A stretch of 64,000 bases of DNA. Source: Saprospiraceae bacterium (lineage in GTDB: Bacteria > Bacteroidota > Bacteroidia > Chitinophagales > Saprospiraceae). Positions 47,575 through 58,264 of the stretch are shown in pieces. Position numbers and translations under genes: made by a program. How positions within the stretch are numbered: the stretch's first letter is position 1; each line of letters starts with the position of its first letter. Where the stretch lies: positions 62,001 through 126,000 of the forward strand of contig JADJVK010000054.1 in the NCBI GenBank assembly GCA_016710625.1, given 5' to 3'. The notes under the pieces were generated by a model. It was not told where the DNA came from, did no database searches, and saw only the letters and a program-made list of their open reading frames with translations.

Positions 47575-49215
47575 CTAGTATTTAACGATTTTTTGAACAA
47601 AAGATTCTGCGATATGATTTGTTTTTAAAAAATAAGTACCACTTGGTAAATTTGAAAAGTCGATATTTAATTTATTTTGGTCGATATCCATGATTATTTT
47701 GCCTTCATTATCAGTCAGTTGTATGTTTTGGCTTGAGTGGTGATAATCAATAAGATTCAAGCTATTTTCAACTGGATTTGGATAAGCCAATTTCTTTTGC
47801 TCATTCAAGTCAATCAAAGTGTTCGCTATCTCTAAATCACTCATGTACCTTGGTTGAATGATATAATCCGTATTATAAGGCAGTTTATTTGAGTTTTGAA
47901 TTTCTACTCCTGACAATTTGAAAGTTTTGTTTATCGGATTAGAAAGATTGAAAATATCTGTATTTTCCTTAATTCTCATAACAAAACTGCTGGTTCCATC
48001 TGTTACTTGAACATCAAAAAATGGACTCTTTTTCACCCATTCTTGTTCATTTACTATTTTAACAGCATTATTCCAAGTTACCAAAGTATTCTCATAACCT
48101 TCATTTAATTCAATAATAGTTTGAGGAGATTTATAATCTTTTATATTTTGATCCAAAAATAAGGTATCGATGCTTACCACTGTTAGCCCAGATAACTGTT
48201 TTAGAGTTCCCCAAACTGTAATTTGTTGTTTTTCAGTGGCATTATAATTGAAATTAGTAGTCGAATTATAAATCATAATTCCTTCACCATCCTCATTTGT
48301 CAATAAAAACTCCAATTTTTTTCCAGCAATAAAATTTGGCGAACTCACTATTCCAGAAATCTTAACGTTGCTATTCAAATTGTAGGGTTTTCCATAAATA
48401 TCATTTTCTCGACATTCTTTGATGGTCAACGATTCATAAATTTTTCTAGGAATCAAGTCATCAGCACTTCTTGGAACTAAAATATAATTCTCTAAAAATG
48501 GTGGAGAATCATCATCTTGAGAGCCAAAACCTATGATATCGAATTCTCCAAAAGGAACAGGCAATTTAGATAATGTTGATTTTTCAGAAATCAAAATTTC
48601 AAATAATCGAATATTATTTGAAACTGTAACTTTAAATGGACTTGTTGAATTCTGTACCCACTGTTTAACATCTTTTAAATGAACCTTTTCAATTTTAACC
48701 AACTTCGATTCTGTTGATTCATCCAAAACTTTAACTATCATAGGTTTGATTAAATTATTGATAATTCCTGTTTTAAAAAAAGTATCAACTTGAATGTTTA
48801 TTCTTCCATTGAATTGACTTACAATACCTCTAACGACAATCTCATCACCAATTTTGAAATTTGGGAAAACAGTCGCATCTTTTTCAATTAAAATACCATT
48901 GGTATCTTTATCCATAATATAGACTGAATATTTTTGAGATGTCAGATTATCTGAATAAATATAACCTTTTACCTCATATTTTTTATTCAATTCAATGGCT
49001 ATACCGTTTAAACCAGTTTTTAAAATATCATTAATATTGTATTGTGGATAATTTTCGTCTAAAAGAATATCTATTTCATTAATAATATTTTTGTTCCCAA
49101 CTCTATTATTAAAATTTATAATATCCTGTGAAGCTTCTTTTTTTTGCTCTACTTGAGCTGTTAAAAAAAGAGAGCAGGAAACAAAATAAAAAATGGAGAA
49201 ATAAAGTTTTTTCAT
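47575..49215 (-). CDS. Secreted protein with OB-fold-like modules and T9SS sorting domain
   Basis: 546 aa. A signal peptide ends at L-T-A-Q. Several repeated beta modules follow, of the form Y-x-V-K-G-Y-I-Y ... G-D-E-I-V-V-R-G-I-V-S-Q-F-N-G and later V-K-I-S-G-I-V-S ... I-T-V-W-G-T-L-K-Q-L-S-G, resembling OB-fold/DUF5689-type domains. The C-terminus is a T9SS type A sorting domain starting K-L-A-Y-P-N-P-V-E-N. It is exported and probably surface-attached; the ligand is unknown. The frame is intact. It shares its strand with the patatin gene 19 bases downstream. Confidence 0.78.
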   Translation of the reverse strand: MKKLYFSIFYFVSCSLFLTAQVEQKKEASQDIINFNNRVGNKNIINEIDILLDENYPQYNINDILKTGLNGIAIELNKKYEVKGYIYSDNLTSQKYSVYIMDKDTNGILIEKDATVFPNFKIGDEIVVRGIVSQFNGRINIQVDTFFKTGIINNLIKPMIVKVLDESTESKLVKIEKVHLKDVKQWVQNSTSPFKVTVSNNIRLFEILISEKSTLSKLPVPFGEFDIIGFGSQDDDSPPFLENYILVPRSADDLIPRKIYESLTIKECRENDIYGKPYNLNSNVKISGIVSSPNFIAGKKLEFLLTNEDGEGIMIYNSTTNFNYNATEKQQITVWGTLKQLSGLTVVSIDTLFLDQNIKDYKSPQTIIELNEGYENTLVTWNNAVKIVNEQEWVKKSPFFDVQVTDGTSSFVMRIKENTDIFNLSNPINKTFKLSGVEIQNSNKLPYNTDYIIQPRYMSDLEIANTLIDLNEQKKLAYPNPVENSLNLIDYHHSSQNIQLTDNEGKIIMDIDQNKLNIDFSNLPSGTYFLKTNHIAESFVQKIVKY

Positions 49216-49527
49216 GTTATAATATCAACTAACCTAATTAATGCCATAAAGATAATTGTTTGTCTATCAAATACCAATTAAAAAATAAAAAAATATTGAA
49301 TATTTGTTTGAAAATATTTTTAAACTAATAAATTCACCCAATATCCTTTGAATGAATATATTACAAAATAATTTTATTTGAATCTGTATGTTTAAACTTT
49401 CAATTTTTATTCTTTCAATTTTTTAAATTAATCGAATTATAATTTCAATTTAATTTGATTGGAAGGATGTCAAAAAAGGAATTTCGAATGATTTTAGTAA
49501 TAAATTTCAATATCATTTTTTTTCAAT
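49216..49527. other. Intergenic region between divergent genes
   Basis: About 310 bases, strongly AT-rich. Only the putative promoter box at its right edge is noted; no hairpin, repeat or short gene stands out. Confidence 0.6.
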
Positions 49528-49535
49528 TATTTTTG
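49528..49535 (+). promoter_or_regulatory. Putative -7 box for the gene at 49552
   Basis: TATTTTTG matches TAnnTTTG. With transcription starting near 49541, only the ATG at 49552, not the in-frame GTG at 49537, could be used, which decides the start of the next gene. Confidence 0.45.
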
Positions 49536-49551
49536 TGTGAAATTTTTTTAT

Positions 49552-50181
49552 ATGGGACTCTTTACAAGAGAAGATAATGATTCGAGGTTAGATGAAATGG
49601 CATCATTGGCAAGGTCGATGAATGCTTCATTTGAAGCAGAAGATGATTCGGGAATCATTAAATTACTGAAGGATTTTAATATTTATGCTAGTTGGAATAA
49701 TAAACAAAAAATAAAGCATGTTATCAAATTAGACGATGCTTTTCTGGAAACTAGATTACTTGTTTTTGACCATTATGTAACAAAACATGCCAATAATGCA
49801 AGAGTTTTGGAGAAACAAACTGCCTATTTTATTCAATCCAAAAAATGGGTTTTGCCTGAAATTTTAATGCAACCTGAAGATTTGTTCCAAAAAATTGCAC
49901 ATTTTTTTGGTGGTCAAGACATCAATTTTACTACTCATCCAGAGTTTTCTAGAAATTATCGACTTAAAGGAGACCCCGATTTAATCGATAATACATTTAA
50001 CCATGATGTTTTGAATTTCTTTACAGTGGAAAGGGATTGGACGATGGAAGCTCTGAATTATTATTTACTTTTTTATAAGAAAAAACAATTGATTGATCCT
50101 CAAAATATTAAAAAAGACATTACCAATTTGACTAATTTGCTGAAATATTTTGAAGCCGAAAGTTTGGATTTAGGAATATAG
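49552..50181 (+). CDS. Conserved-looking hypothetical cytosolic protein
   Basis: 209 aa from the ATG at 49552; a GTG five codons upstream is in frame but lies in the promoter. There is no signal peptide or membrane segment. The sequence is rich in charged helices with a distinct F-S-R-N-Y-R-L-K-G-D-P-D-L-I stretch near 140 and D-V-L-N-F-F soon after. This recalls a 'R-Y-x-L-x-G-x-D-E' element seen in some Bacteroidota proteins of unknown function, but no family can be named. It precedes the ABC exporter gene by 129 bases. Confidence 0.65.
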   Translation: MGLFTREDNDSRLDEMASLARSMNASFEAEDDSGIIKLLKDFNIYASWNNKQKIKHVIKLDDAFLETRLLVFDHYVTKHANNARVLEKQTAYFIQSKKWVLPEILMQPEDLFQKIAHFFGGQDINFTTHPEFSRNYRLKGDPDLIDNTFNHDVLNFFTVERDWTMEALNYYLLFYKKKQLIDPQNIKKDITNLTNLLKYFEAESLDLGI

Positions 50182-50310
50182 TAATCATTTTTTTTGAGTT
50201 CTTTTTGTTGTTTTTTAACAATTCCTAATAAAGATTGTTTTATCCTTTATTTTTTACTTTAAAATTATTATGATTGTCATAACGAACCCACTTTTTATTA
50301 AATTTGCCTT

Positions 50311-52133
50311 ATGAAACATTATTTCAGGTTACTTAGATATCTAATTCCTTATAAATCAAAGGTTATTTCCTCCATAGTTTTGAATATTCTAACGGTTTTC
50401 TTTTCGTTAGGATCCATTGCTATTATTATTCCTGTACTTAAAATAATTTTTAAAAACATAACTATAACTCCTGATAAACCCATTTACAACGGAAATATAA
50501 AAACTTACTCAGAGCAAATTTTAAATTATTATATCTCCTTTTATGCCAATCTGAATGGACCATTTTATGTCTTATTGTGGGTGGTGGGTATTGCAGGATT
50601 TTTATTTCTTTGCAAAAATGTATTAAGATATTTTGCTGAAATATTACTTGTAAACATCAAAAATGGGGTAGAAAGAGATATTCGAAATGATTTGCACCGA
50701 AAAATATTAGAGATGCCGATTGCTCAACTGACTGAGCAAAGAAAAGGGGATTTGATGGCTCGATTAACGAATGATATTTTAGAAATTCAATGGGCAATTT
50801 TCAGCTCCATCCAGCGGTTGATTCAGGATCCCTTGATGATTATTCTTACAGTCATTGTGTTGATTTTCTTTAGTGCAAAACTGACAGTATTTGTCATCAT
50901 TTTGATTCCAATTACGGGTTTGGTGATTACCTCTTTGGGGAATAGTTTGAAAAAACCTTCGGAAAGAGCCAAAGAAGAATTGGGCAAAATAATGTCTCAT
51001 ATTGAAGAAAATATTGGTGCTTTGTCTGCCATTCGTTCCTATGTTGGGGAAGATAGGATTCAGAAGAAATTCGAACAAAGCAATCAACATTATTTACAGC
51101 AATGAATCAAATGCTGTATAAAAGAGAGCTTTCTTCTCCAGTAAGTGAAGTGATGGGAACTTTAGTAATGTTAGCCATTATTACTTATGGTAGTTATTTG
51201 ATTATCAATTACAAAGAGCTAGAACCAGAGGTTTTTATAACCTATATTACCTTATTTTATCAAATCATTAATCCTGCAAAATCGCTTTTCAGTAGCGATC
51301 TATGATATCAAAAGGGAGAGGCTTCTTCATCTCGGATTTTTTCTTTGTTAGATGCACCTAATCCATTGAAAGACAAGGATAATGCACTTGCTATCAACAC
51401 ATTCACTGATTCTATTGCCTTTGAAAATGTGTATTTTAGTTATATTGAAGAAAAAATTGCAGTTGAAAACTTCAATTTAACAATTAAAAAGGGTGAAACT
51501 GTGGCTTTAGTGGGGCAGTCGGGTAGTGGAAAATCTACAATTGCAGCACTTCTCAATCGTTTTTATGATGTCGATAAAGGCTCCATTAAGATTGATGGCC
51601 ATGATTTGAGGGATTTGAAACAACATGATTTCAGAAAAATGATCGCCTACATACCGCAAGAAGCACATTTGTTTAATGATACGATTAAAGAAAACTTATT
51701 ACTCGGAAAACCAGATGCAAGTATGGAGGAAATTATCCATGCCTGCAAAGTCGCCAATGCCTACGATTTTATTACTGAAACAGAAAATGGATTTGACACT
51801 ACGATCGGAGATAGAGGGAGTAAACTGAGTGGGGGACAGCGACAAAGACTAACGATTGCTAGAGCTGTTTTGAAAAATCCACCTATTTTATTATTGGATG
51901 AGGCGACTTCTGCTTTGGATGCAGAATCTGAAAAATTAGTACAAGATGCACTGAACAAACTTCTGACAAACAGAACTTCAATTGTGATTGCTCATCGATT
52001 TAGTACTATCAAAAATGCAGATAAAATAGTGGTGATGAAAGAAGGTAATATCATAGAAGTAGGAAATCATGAATCACTTGTAAAAAAAGAAGGGGAATAT
52101 TATAAATTAGTTCAATTGCAAGGATTAGAGTAA
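50311..52133 (+). CDS. MsbA-like ABC exporter (fused permease-ATPase), three indels
   Basis: Pieces 50311-51105, 51102-51305 and 51345-52133 form one gene of about 605 aa. The permease half has six helices with the N-D-I-L-E-I-Q-W coupling region; the ATPase half has Walker A G-Q-S-G-S-G-K-S, the L-S-G-G-Q-R-Q-R signature, Walker B I-L-L-L-D-E-A-T-S and the switch His in I-A-H-R-F-S. One indel is near 51095 and two lie within about 50 bases near 51290-51330. The type fits lipid A/LPS flipping or drug export. Because the ATPase is perfect, consensus errors are likely. Confidence 0.88.
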
Positions 52134-52179
52134 TATTTTATAGTAATTATCGTTTTTAAGTTTGGTTAAATAACAATTT

Positions 52180-52842
52180 ATGCTCAAATATTTATACTTA
52201 TCAATACTTATTTTTGTGATTAACATAGGTTTATCGCAGAATGACTGGGTATTTAAGGGAAAAAAAAGTAATATAAATATCTATTATAAAAAAACTGCGG
52301 ATGTGTATGATTTAAAGCTTACTACATCTGTTCGTTCGTCTGACGAAGGTTTTATAAAATTATTATCAGAAGTAGAAATGTTTCCGAATTGGATTTATAA
52401 AGTAAAATCATCCAGACTTATTAAAAAAATTAGTGAAACAGAAGGGATATATTACATTTTACTCGATTTTCCTTGGCCCCTTAATGATAGAGATATGGTG
52501 ATGCACTACCATCTCGAAGTGGACAAAAAGCATGAAATTATCTATTCTCGTTCGTATGCAGAGCATGATATAGTGCCTGAGGTAAAAGATGTCATCAGAA
52601 TTACCAATGCAAAACTAGAATGGAAAATATTCAAACAACAAAATGAATACGTTTATTTTGAGTACACCAACCACTCTGACCCTGGAGGCAAAATCCCAGA
52701 CTGGCTAGTCAATTTGGTTTTAGACAAAGGACCCATAGAGACCATCAAAAAGATGAAAACCTACCTAGAAAAACCAGAATATTTTTTGGAGAAAAAAAGG
52801 TTTTTTGATGAAATTGAATTAGTTCTAGTAATCAATTTTTAA
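52180..52842 (+). CDS. START-domain lipid-binding-like secreted protein
   Basis: 220 aa. A signal peptide ends at G-L-S-Q. The rest is one START/SRPBCC-type domain: W-I-Y-K-V-K-S-S-R-L, the D-F-P-W-P-L-N-D-R-D-M-V block and Y-T-N-H-S-D-P-G-G-K-I-P-D-W-L-V-N are typical of bacterial START proteins. It would carry or sense a hydrophobic ligand in the periplasm. It lies 46 bases after the ABC exporter and may share its transcript, which would suit a lipid-related role; that is inference. Confidence 0.82.
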   Translation: MLKYLYLSILIFVINIGLSQNDWVFKGKKSNINIYYKKTADVYDLKLTTSVRSSDEGFIKLLSEVEMFPNWIYKVKSSRLIKKISETEGIYYILLDFPWPLNDRDMVMHYHLEVDKKHEIIYSRSYAEHDIVPEVKDVIRITNAKLEWKIFKQQNEYVYFEYTNHSDPGGKIPDWLVNLVLDKGPIETIKKMKTYLEKPEYFLEKKRFFDEIELVLVINF

Positions 52843-53104
52843 TACAATTTAATTTAACAATAATATCTTCGAATGCATATTTGTGAACTCGATTTTCTAT
52901 TTGTAAATATTAGATTTTGAGCTAGTTAAAAGATATGATTATAATTGTCATTTAAAAATAAATTTTTAAATATTAAATAATATCAAAATTAAAAGTGATT
53001 AATATGATATTTCAATTTATTTTTAATATAAATCTTTTTTCTAATTTAGTTATTTATATGAACTAATATTAAATGTTTTTAAATAACTATTATTAAATTT
53101 TTAT

Positions 53105-53362
53105 TTAGTTAGTGATTTCTAATATTTCAACAAAGTTGTCAAGGTTTCCAATTTTTACAATATCACCAATTGTGTGTCCAATAAATGAAATTGCTAAAGG
53201 TGATTTGTAATATATATTCTGTATACCATTTTTAATTTCGTTTTTGCCCTGTTCGGTTTCAATTATCAAAAAAGTCAAATCCTTTCCATTGTTGTATTTT
53301 ACATTAATTTTACTGTTAATTTTTACTTGATCAGTTAATACCTTTGTCGATACAACTTTTGT
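53105..53362 (-). pseudogene. GreA/GreB C-terminal-like domain at the 3' end of the helicase gene
   Basis: About 85 codons without a start codon, in the same frame as the nuclease piece and separated from it only by the TAA at 53363-53365. It carries a basic strand region (V-K-I-N-S-K-I-N-V-K-Y), then L-I-I-E-T-E and the hallmark S-P-L-A-I-S-F-I-G-H-T-I-G-D-I-V, as in the FKBP-like domain of transcript-cleavage factors. In those factors this domain docks on RNA polymerase. It is read here as the final domain of the fusion. Confidence 0.65.
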
Positions 53363-56300
53363 TTATCCAATACTTTGTATAATTTCATTGTCTTTCTCTA
53401 TATCTATAAAAGATGTTTGTAAAACATATTCTTCTAATAATTCTATGTCATCTGTAAATGCAGATGATATATTTGAATGACTTTTTAAACTATGATTAGA
53501 CGATTCAATTTGTTTAATAAATGATATAAGATTTGTAGTTTCTCTTCTTGGGTTGTCCCACCAATTTGTACTCCAAATACGATGAAAAACAAAACCGTGG
53601 TCTTCTAATATTTTCTGTCGATGTCTGTCATACAAATAAGCTTCTCTGCTTGAATGCCATTTTGCTCCATCACATTCTATTGCAATTTTTGGAACTCCTA
53701 TTATTTTTGGGTCGTAAACTAAATCAATTCTAAATTCAGAAACTTTTACTTGTGGAAATAAATTTTTGTCGCCCAATTCATCAACAAGTCTTTGATAAAC
53801 TTCTTCTTCAAAAGGCGATTCTAACTTATCTAAAACATCAGGATTAATCACAACACTTTTATTGTGTATTCAGCAAGTGAAGTTAAAATTGAAACTCTCA
53901 ATTCATTATTACTTTCACTAACAGCTTTTGAATATGCTAAATAAGCATACAACACTGCTCTTTTGTTATTTGAGCCTTCTGTCGTCAAATATGATTTGTA
54001 GTCATAAAAACTTTTTCAGGTATTGAAGTACAAACATATACTTTGTATTTTGCTCTAGTAATAATTACATTTAAGAGTTTATATCCATTTGTATGGTTTA
54101 TTGGACCAAATCTCTGAGCAAATTTACGGTCTTTTCCAATACCATAAGTAGTTGATAAAATGATTACATCACGTTCATCTCCTTGGATATTTTCCAAGTT
54201 TTTAATGAACATTCCAGTTTCTTCTTACTCTTGAATCTTGCTGTTAAATTCTTCAAATTTTGTAAATTTTTGTCTCTCTATAATTTTTCTCTTTATTAAA
54301 TCTCGTTGAGCAATATTAAATGTTGCTATACCAAGTGTCGGATATTCACCATTTGGTAATCGATTAATATTTTTGTCAATTATTGACAATACCATTTCTG
54401 CTTCTGCTTCGTTTGTATGTTCTGAAAAAGTACCATTTACTTGAATATATTTTATTGGTACATAATCAAAATTTGCTGGCAAAGGTTTTAACCTTTGGTC
54501 GTAAAAAGCATAATTTGAAAAGTCAATTAAAAAAGGATGCCTTGACCTGTAATGAAAATCTAAATGTTGTTTATCAAATTTTAGTTCTGTTCCAAATTCA
54601 AGTAATGATTCACAAGAAAGCAATAAGTTATCTCTATCTACAACAATTTTCTCTTCTTCAATATCATCCTCGTCTTCAACTTCTCCATCAAAAACTTTGC
54701 TGAAATAATTTGATGGTGGCATTTGATGTTCATCGCCTGCAATAATTATTTGTTTACCTTTCAAAATCGCTGGCAAGTTATCTTCAAGTCGTAATTGACT
54801 GGCTTCGTCAAACATTACAATGTCAAAATAACCATTCATTCCTTTAAACAAGTTACTTGCAACATCTGGTGAAGTTAAAATTATTGGAAAGAAACTTGTA
54901 AATAAATCGGAATCATATTGGAACAATTTGTCTTAATGAAAGACGTTTGAATCTTGGACTACTTCTTTTATTGTATAAATTTTCTACAGATAAATTACTA
55001 TTACGTTGCTCAAAATCTCTAGATTTGTCAATCTGTTTCGAATACCAAAAATCTTTAATATATTTTAATTGTTCCCTCTCTACACTTTTTAATGTTGTGT
55101 CTAATTCAATGTGGTCATTTTCGTTTATAGGCAAATCTATATTTGCAGATGAAAGCAATAATGAATGCAAATAATGAATTAAAAATGTTTTACGCCAATT
55201 TTCTTTGCCAATTAATTCGTTTACAATTGCTTTATCATCTGTATTTAAAGAATTGAAAAATTGAAACCACCTAAATTCAATTGAGAAATTGTCTTGTTCA
55301 GAATCAAAATATTTATTCTTTTTGGATATTGTACTTTCTACTTCTGAAATGTATTTATTTAGGTCATTAAATTTTGGTTGTTCCGAAATCCAATTATCCG
55401 TATTAATTTTTTTTGTTAAATAGTTAACTTTTTCTTGAAGAATTGGTAAGTTTTTTAATTCCATTTCACTTGGGCTTGTTTGTAGCAAACTCAATTTCTG
55501 AAACTCTGATTGAATTTTAGAATCAAATTCATTTTTTATTGCTTCTATTTTTGCAAATACTTCATCAAAAGACGCAGTATTTTCTGTGTAGCTTTTTGCA
55601 AAGGAATATGTAAAATTTAGGTCTTTATGTGTGGTTAAATTATTTTTTAACTTTTCAAAATCAGAAATTAAATCGCTTTGAAGATTTGAAAAATTGTTTT
55701 TTATTTCAAGTAAGTGCTTTTGAAATTCATTAGAATTTTGAGAATTATTTATTTCTGTATTTAATGACTGAAACTGATTTGATGATTCGTTTATATTTAA
55801 AATCAATTGAAGATTAAAATTATCAAATTCAGTTTCTATTTTTTGATTAAAGTAATTCTTTACTCTATTTAATTCTGATTTGTAATAGTTTAAAACATTT
55901 AGTTTTTCAGCTAATGAATCTTTAAAATCTGCATTGGGAAAATCCTTTGCATTTTTAATTTCTACTTCCAACTTCTCAAAATGTTTTTTGAGTGAATAAT
56001 GGTCTGCAATAGTTTCCTTTTTTGCCTTTGAGAAAATAGAAAAGAATTTATAGCTAAAACTATTGATTTTAGTTTGGTCTTTTATTTCTGCATTATTTTG
56101 TTCTTTTCAAAATTACATCAATTGTTGAAATAATATTTGTAATTACTTTCTTGGTTATTTAGTTCCAAACTACGGAAATTGGCGTAGCTAATTTTTGTTG
56201 TTTGAATTAACTTTTCAATTTTGATTCATACGAAATAATTTCTGAAATTAATTCAGTTATTGACTTTATTTGCTTTGAAAAATCAGCCTTCCTTAAATCA

Positions 56301-57925
56301 AAATATTCAGTTTTATTCGCCTCTAAAAGTTTTTTTATACTTTCAACTTGCAGTTGATAATTATCAAAATCATTGTTTATGTTCTGCTTTATCAAATATG
56401 GATTTTCGCCTATTAATTTTTGAGAATTCAAAAAAGAACATGATTGAATTGGCAAATAATCAATGTGTGTTTGATTTCCTTTTTGAATTAAGTCAAGATA
56501 ATTATTTAGTTCTTTCGTAGAATATTCAAATTTCTCTTTGTCAATATTTAATTTTTGAGATTGATTTTGGCTTTTATTTTCTTTCAAATATTGCCCTACA
56601 ATATTTGTCCAATTTTTTGAACCTAAAATTTCTTGACCAATTTTTTGATGTTTTTTGTTGATACTTGTGATTAAATTCTTCGCTTTTTGCAAAATCGTTT
56701 CTAACGATTCTTTGGAATAATTATAACGATATTTTTTATATTCATAATCATCAACTCTGTCTCTAACAGAATCAACAACGGTTTTTCTATCTTTTACAAT
56801 GTCCCTAATTAATACAATATTGTTGTTTAATCCTTTTTCAATTAGAGCATTATGTAAAACTTCAAGTGCAGTTCTTTTTTCACAAACTACAATTGTCTTT
56901 TTGTTATTTTCAAGTGCATTGATAAGTACTGCTGTAAGTGTTTGGCTTTTTCCTGTTCCTGGTGGTCCTTGAATTAATAAATTTCGTTTGCTCTCTAACG
57001 AATGTAAGATGCTTTGTTGCGATGGGTCTGTTTCAACTGATGAAATTGGTTGAAATGAATTTCCTTCTAAATCTTCAAGGTTTATTTCTTGTTCTTCGAG
57101 TTTTAAAAGCTCATCAAAGTCGTTAATTATATTTTGTTTTTGAACCTCAAATATTGAAAATAGACCACTAAAATCAATTAGTGAATTTGAAAAATTAAGT
57201 GGTAATTTTTCATAATGATTTTTATCTCCAATAGATTTTATATTTTCAAGGTTCTTTTCAAAAGTTTGTTTTAAATCATCTGGTACAGATGTATTTATTG
57301 AATTGATTAAGTTAGTACAAATCTCAATTAATTCGCTTCTTTCAATAAGTCCATCATCAAGCATTTCACTTGGTATTTGGTCTATGGCTACATTTGCATC
57401 GCTTTGCAAATGATTTATCAAAACTTCGTTTATGTAAATTGGGTCTTCTTCATTTCTTAATATTTCCCATGTGTTGAATTCTTTTGTTCTTTTGATTCGT
57501 AATGACCAAATCAGAATAGGTGCAACTGTCAATTTGTTATCCGCTTTATCTCGTCTTGCTAAAATTGGAAAACCAAATCCAAAAGTATTTATTCCCTTTT
57601 CGGATTCAATTGCTTCTGTCTGATTGATTAGGATTTCAAATGCTTTTGTAATTTTTACAAGTTGAGCCTGATCATCTTCATATAAAGAAAACAAGTCTGG
57701 TACATTATTCTTCCAACTTATTCTAAATTTTAAAATTTGTTGAGTTAGTAATTCGGAAATAAAATTATTCGGTATGTTTTTATCAATATGTGAAAGTCTA
57801 TATAAGTCAAACTTATATTTTGATTTTGATGGTATTGCATTTAAATGAACACCTCGACGGTTTCCTATCTTAAGTCTTCTTTGTAGTTCTATTAAGAATT
57901 TCTTTGTTAATTCCATATTTATCAA
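53105..57925 (-). pseudogene. Broken SF1 helicase + Vsr/MTES_1575-type nuclease + GreA/GreB-like tail
   Basis: One gene of about 1600 codons, cut into 57925-56207, 56100-54913, 54926-54225, 54212-53985, 53980-53860, 53851-53363 and 53362-53105. In order: a DUF4011-like N-terminus (F-G-F-G-F-P-I-L-A-R-R-D), Walker A L-I-Q-G-P-P-G-T-G-K-S (about 322), and a long coiled-coil insert. Then come Walker B M-F-D-E-A-S-Q-L-R, G-D-E-H-Q-M-P-P, H-Y-R-S-R and the late N-V-I-I-T-R-A-K motif. After these lies a PD-(D/E)XK nuclease (F-R-I-D-L-V ... I-A-I-E-C-D-G-A-K-W-H-S-S), then a GreA/GreB C-terminal-like domain with S-P-L-A-I-S-F-I-G-H-T-I-G-D. Such DUF4011-helicase-Vsr proteins are antiviral candidates (Hhe type). 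The likely ATG is 57916. Two breaks are in-frame TAA codons. Confidence 0.8.
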
Positions 57926-58218
57926 AAAGAGTGTTTCTACGATCTATTAATAATTTCTTTCACAAGTTTTAATTTTTTACAATTTAAATATAAATAAGTT
58001 TATAGTTTTAAATTAAATAGTAAATGAAGCAGAATTTAATATTTAATTTTTATATATGTATTTAAATTTATATATATTAAACATCAAATATATAAATAAC
58101 TAAAATACATTTTACACAAAATATACAAATAAATATTAAAATATTAAATCAATTAACATTTGTTAACTGTTACTAAAAGGTTAATAAATTGATATATAAA
58201 ATCTAATTTTATTGATAA
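57926..58218. other. AT-rich spacer upstream of the helicase gene
   Basis: About 290 bases of A/T-dominated DNA between two - strand genes. No promoter with a clear TAnnTTTG box for the helicase gene and no short gene can be supported. Confidence 0.5.
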
Positions 58219-58251
58219 CAGAATTCTTAGTCTAGACAAATGAGAATTCTG
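58219..58251 (-). terminator. Possible terminator after the 2-hydroxyacid dehydrogenase gene
   Basis: Arms cagaattct (58219-58227) and agaattctg (58243-58251) form a 9-bp stem 14 bases beyond the - strand stop at 58265. The T-run beyond it is weak, so the call is tentative. Confidence 0.4.
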
Positions 58252-58264
58252 AACTTTCAATTTT

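Noticed and set aside
54383..54703. A 106-codon + strand frame across the helicase gene
   Set aside because: It is antisense to conserved helicase motifs (Walker B region) and has no features of its own.
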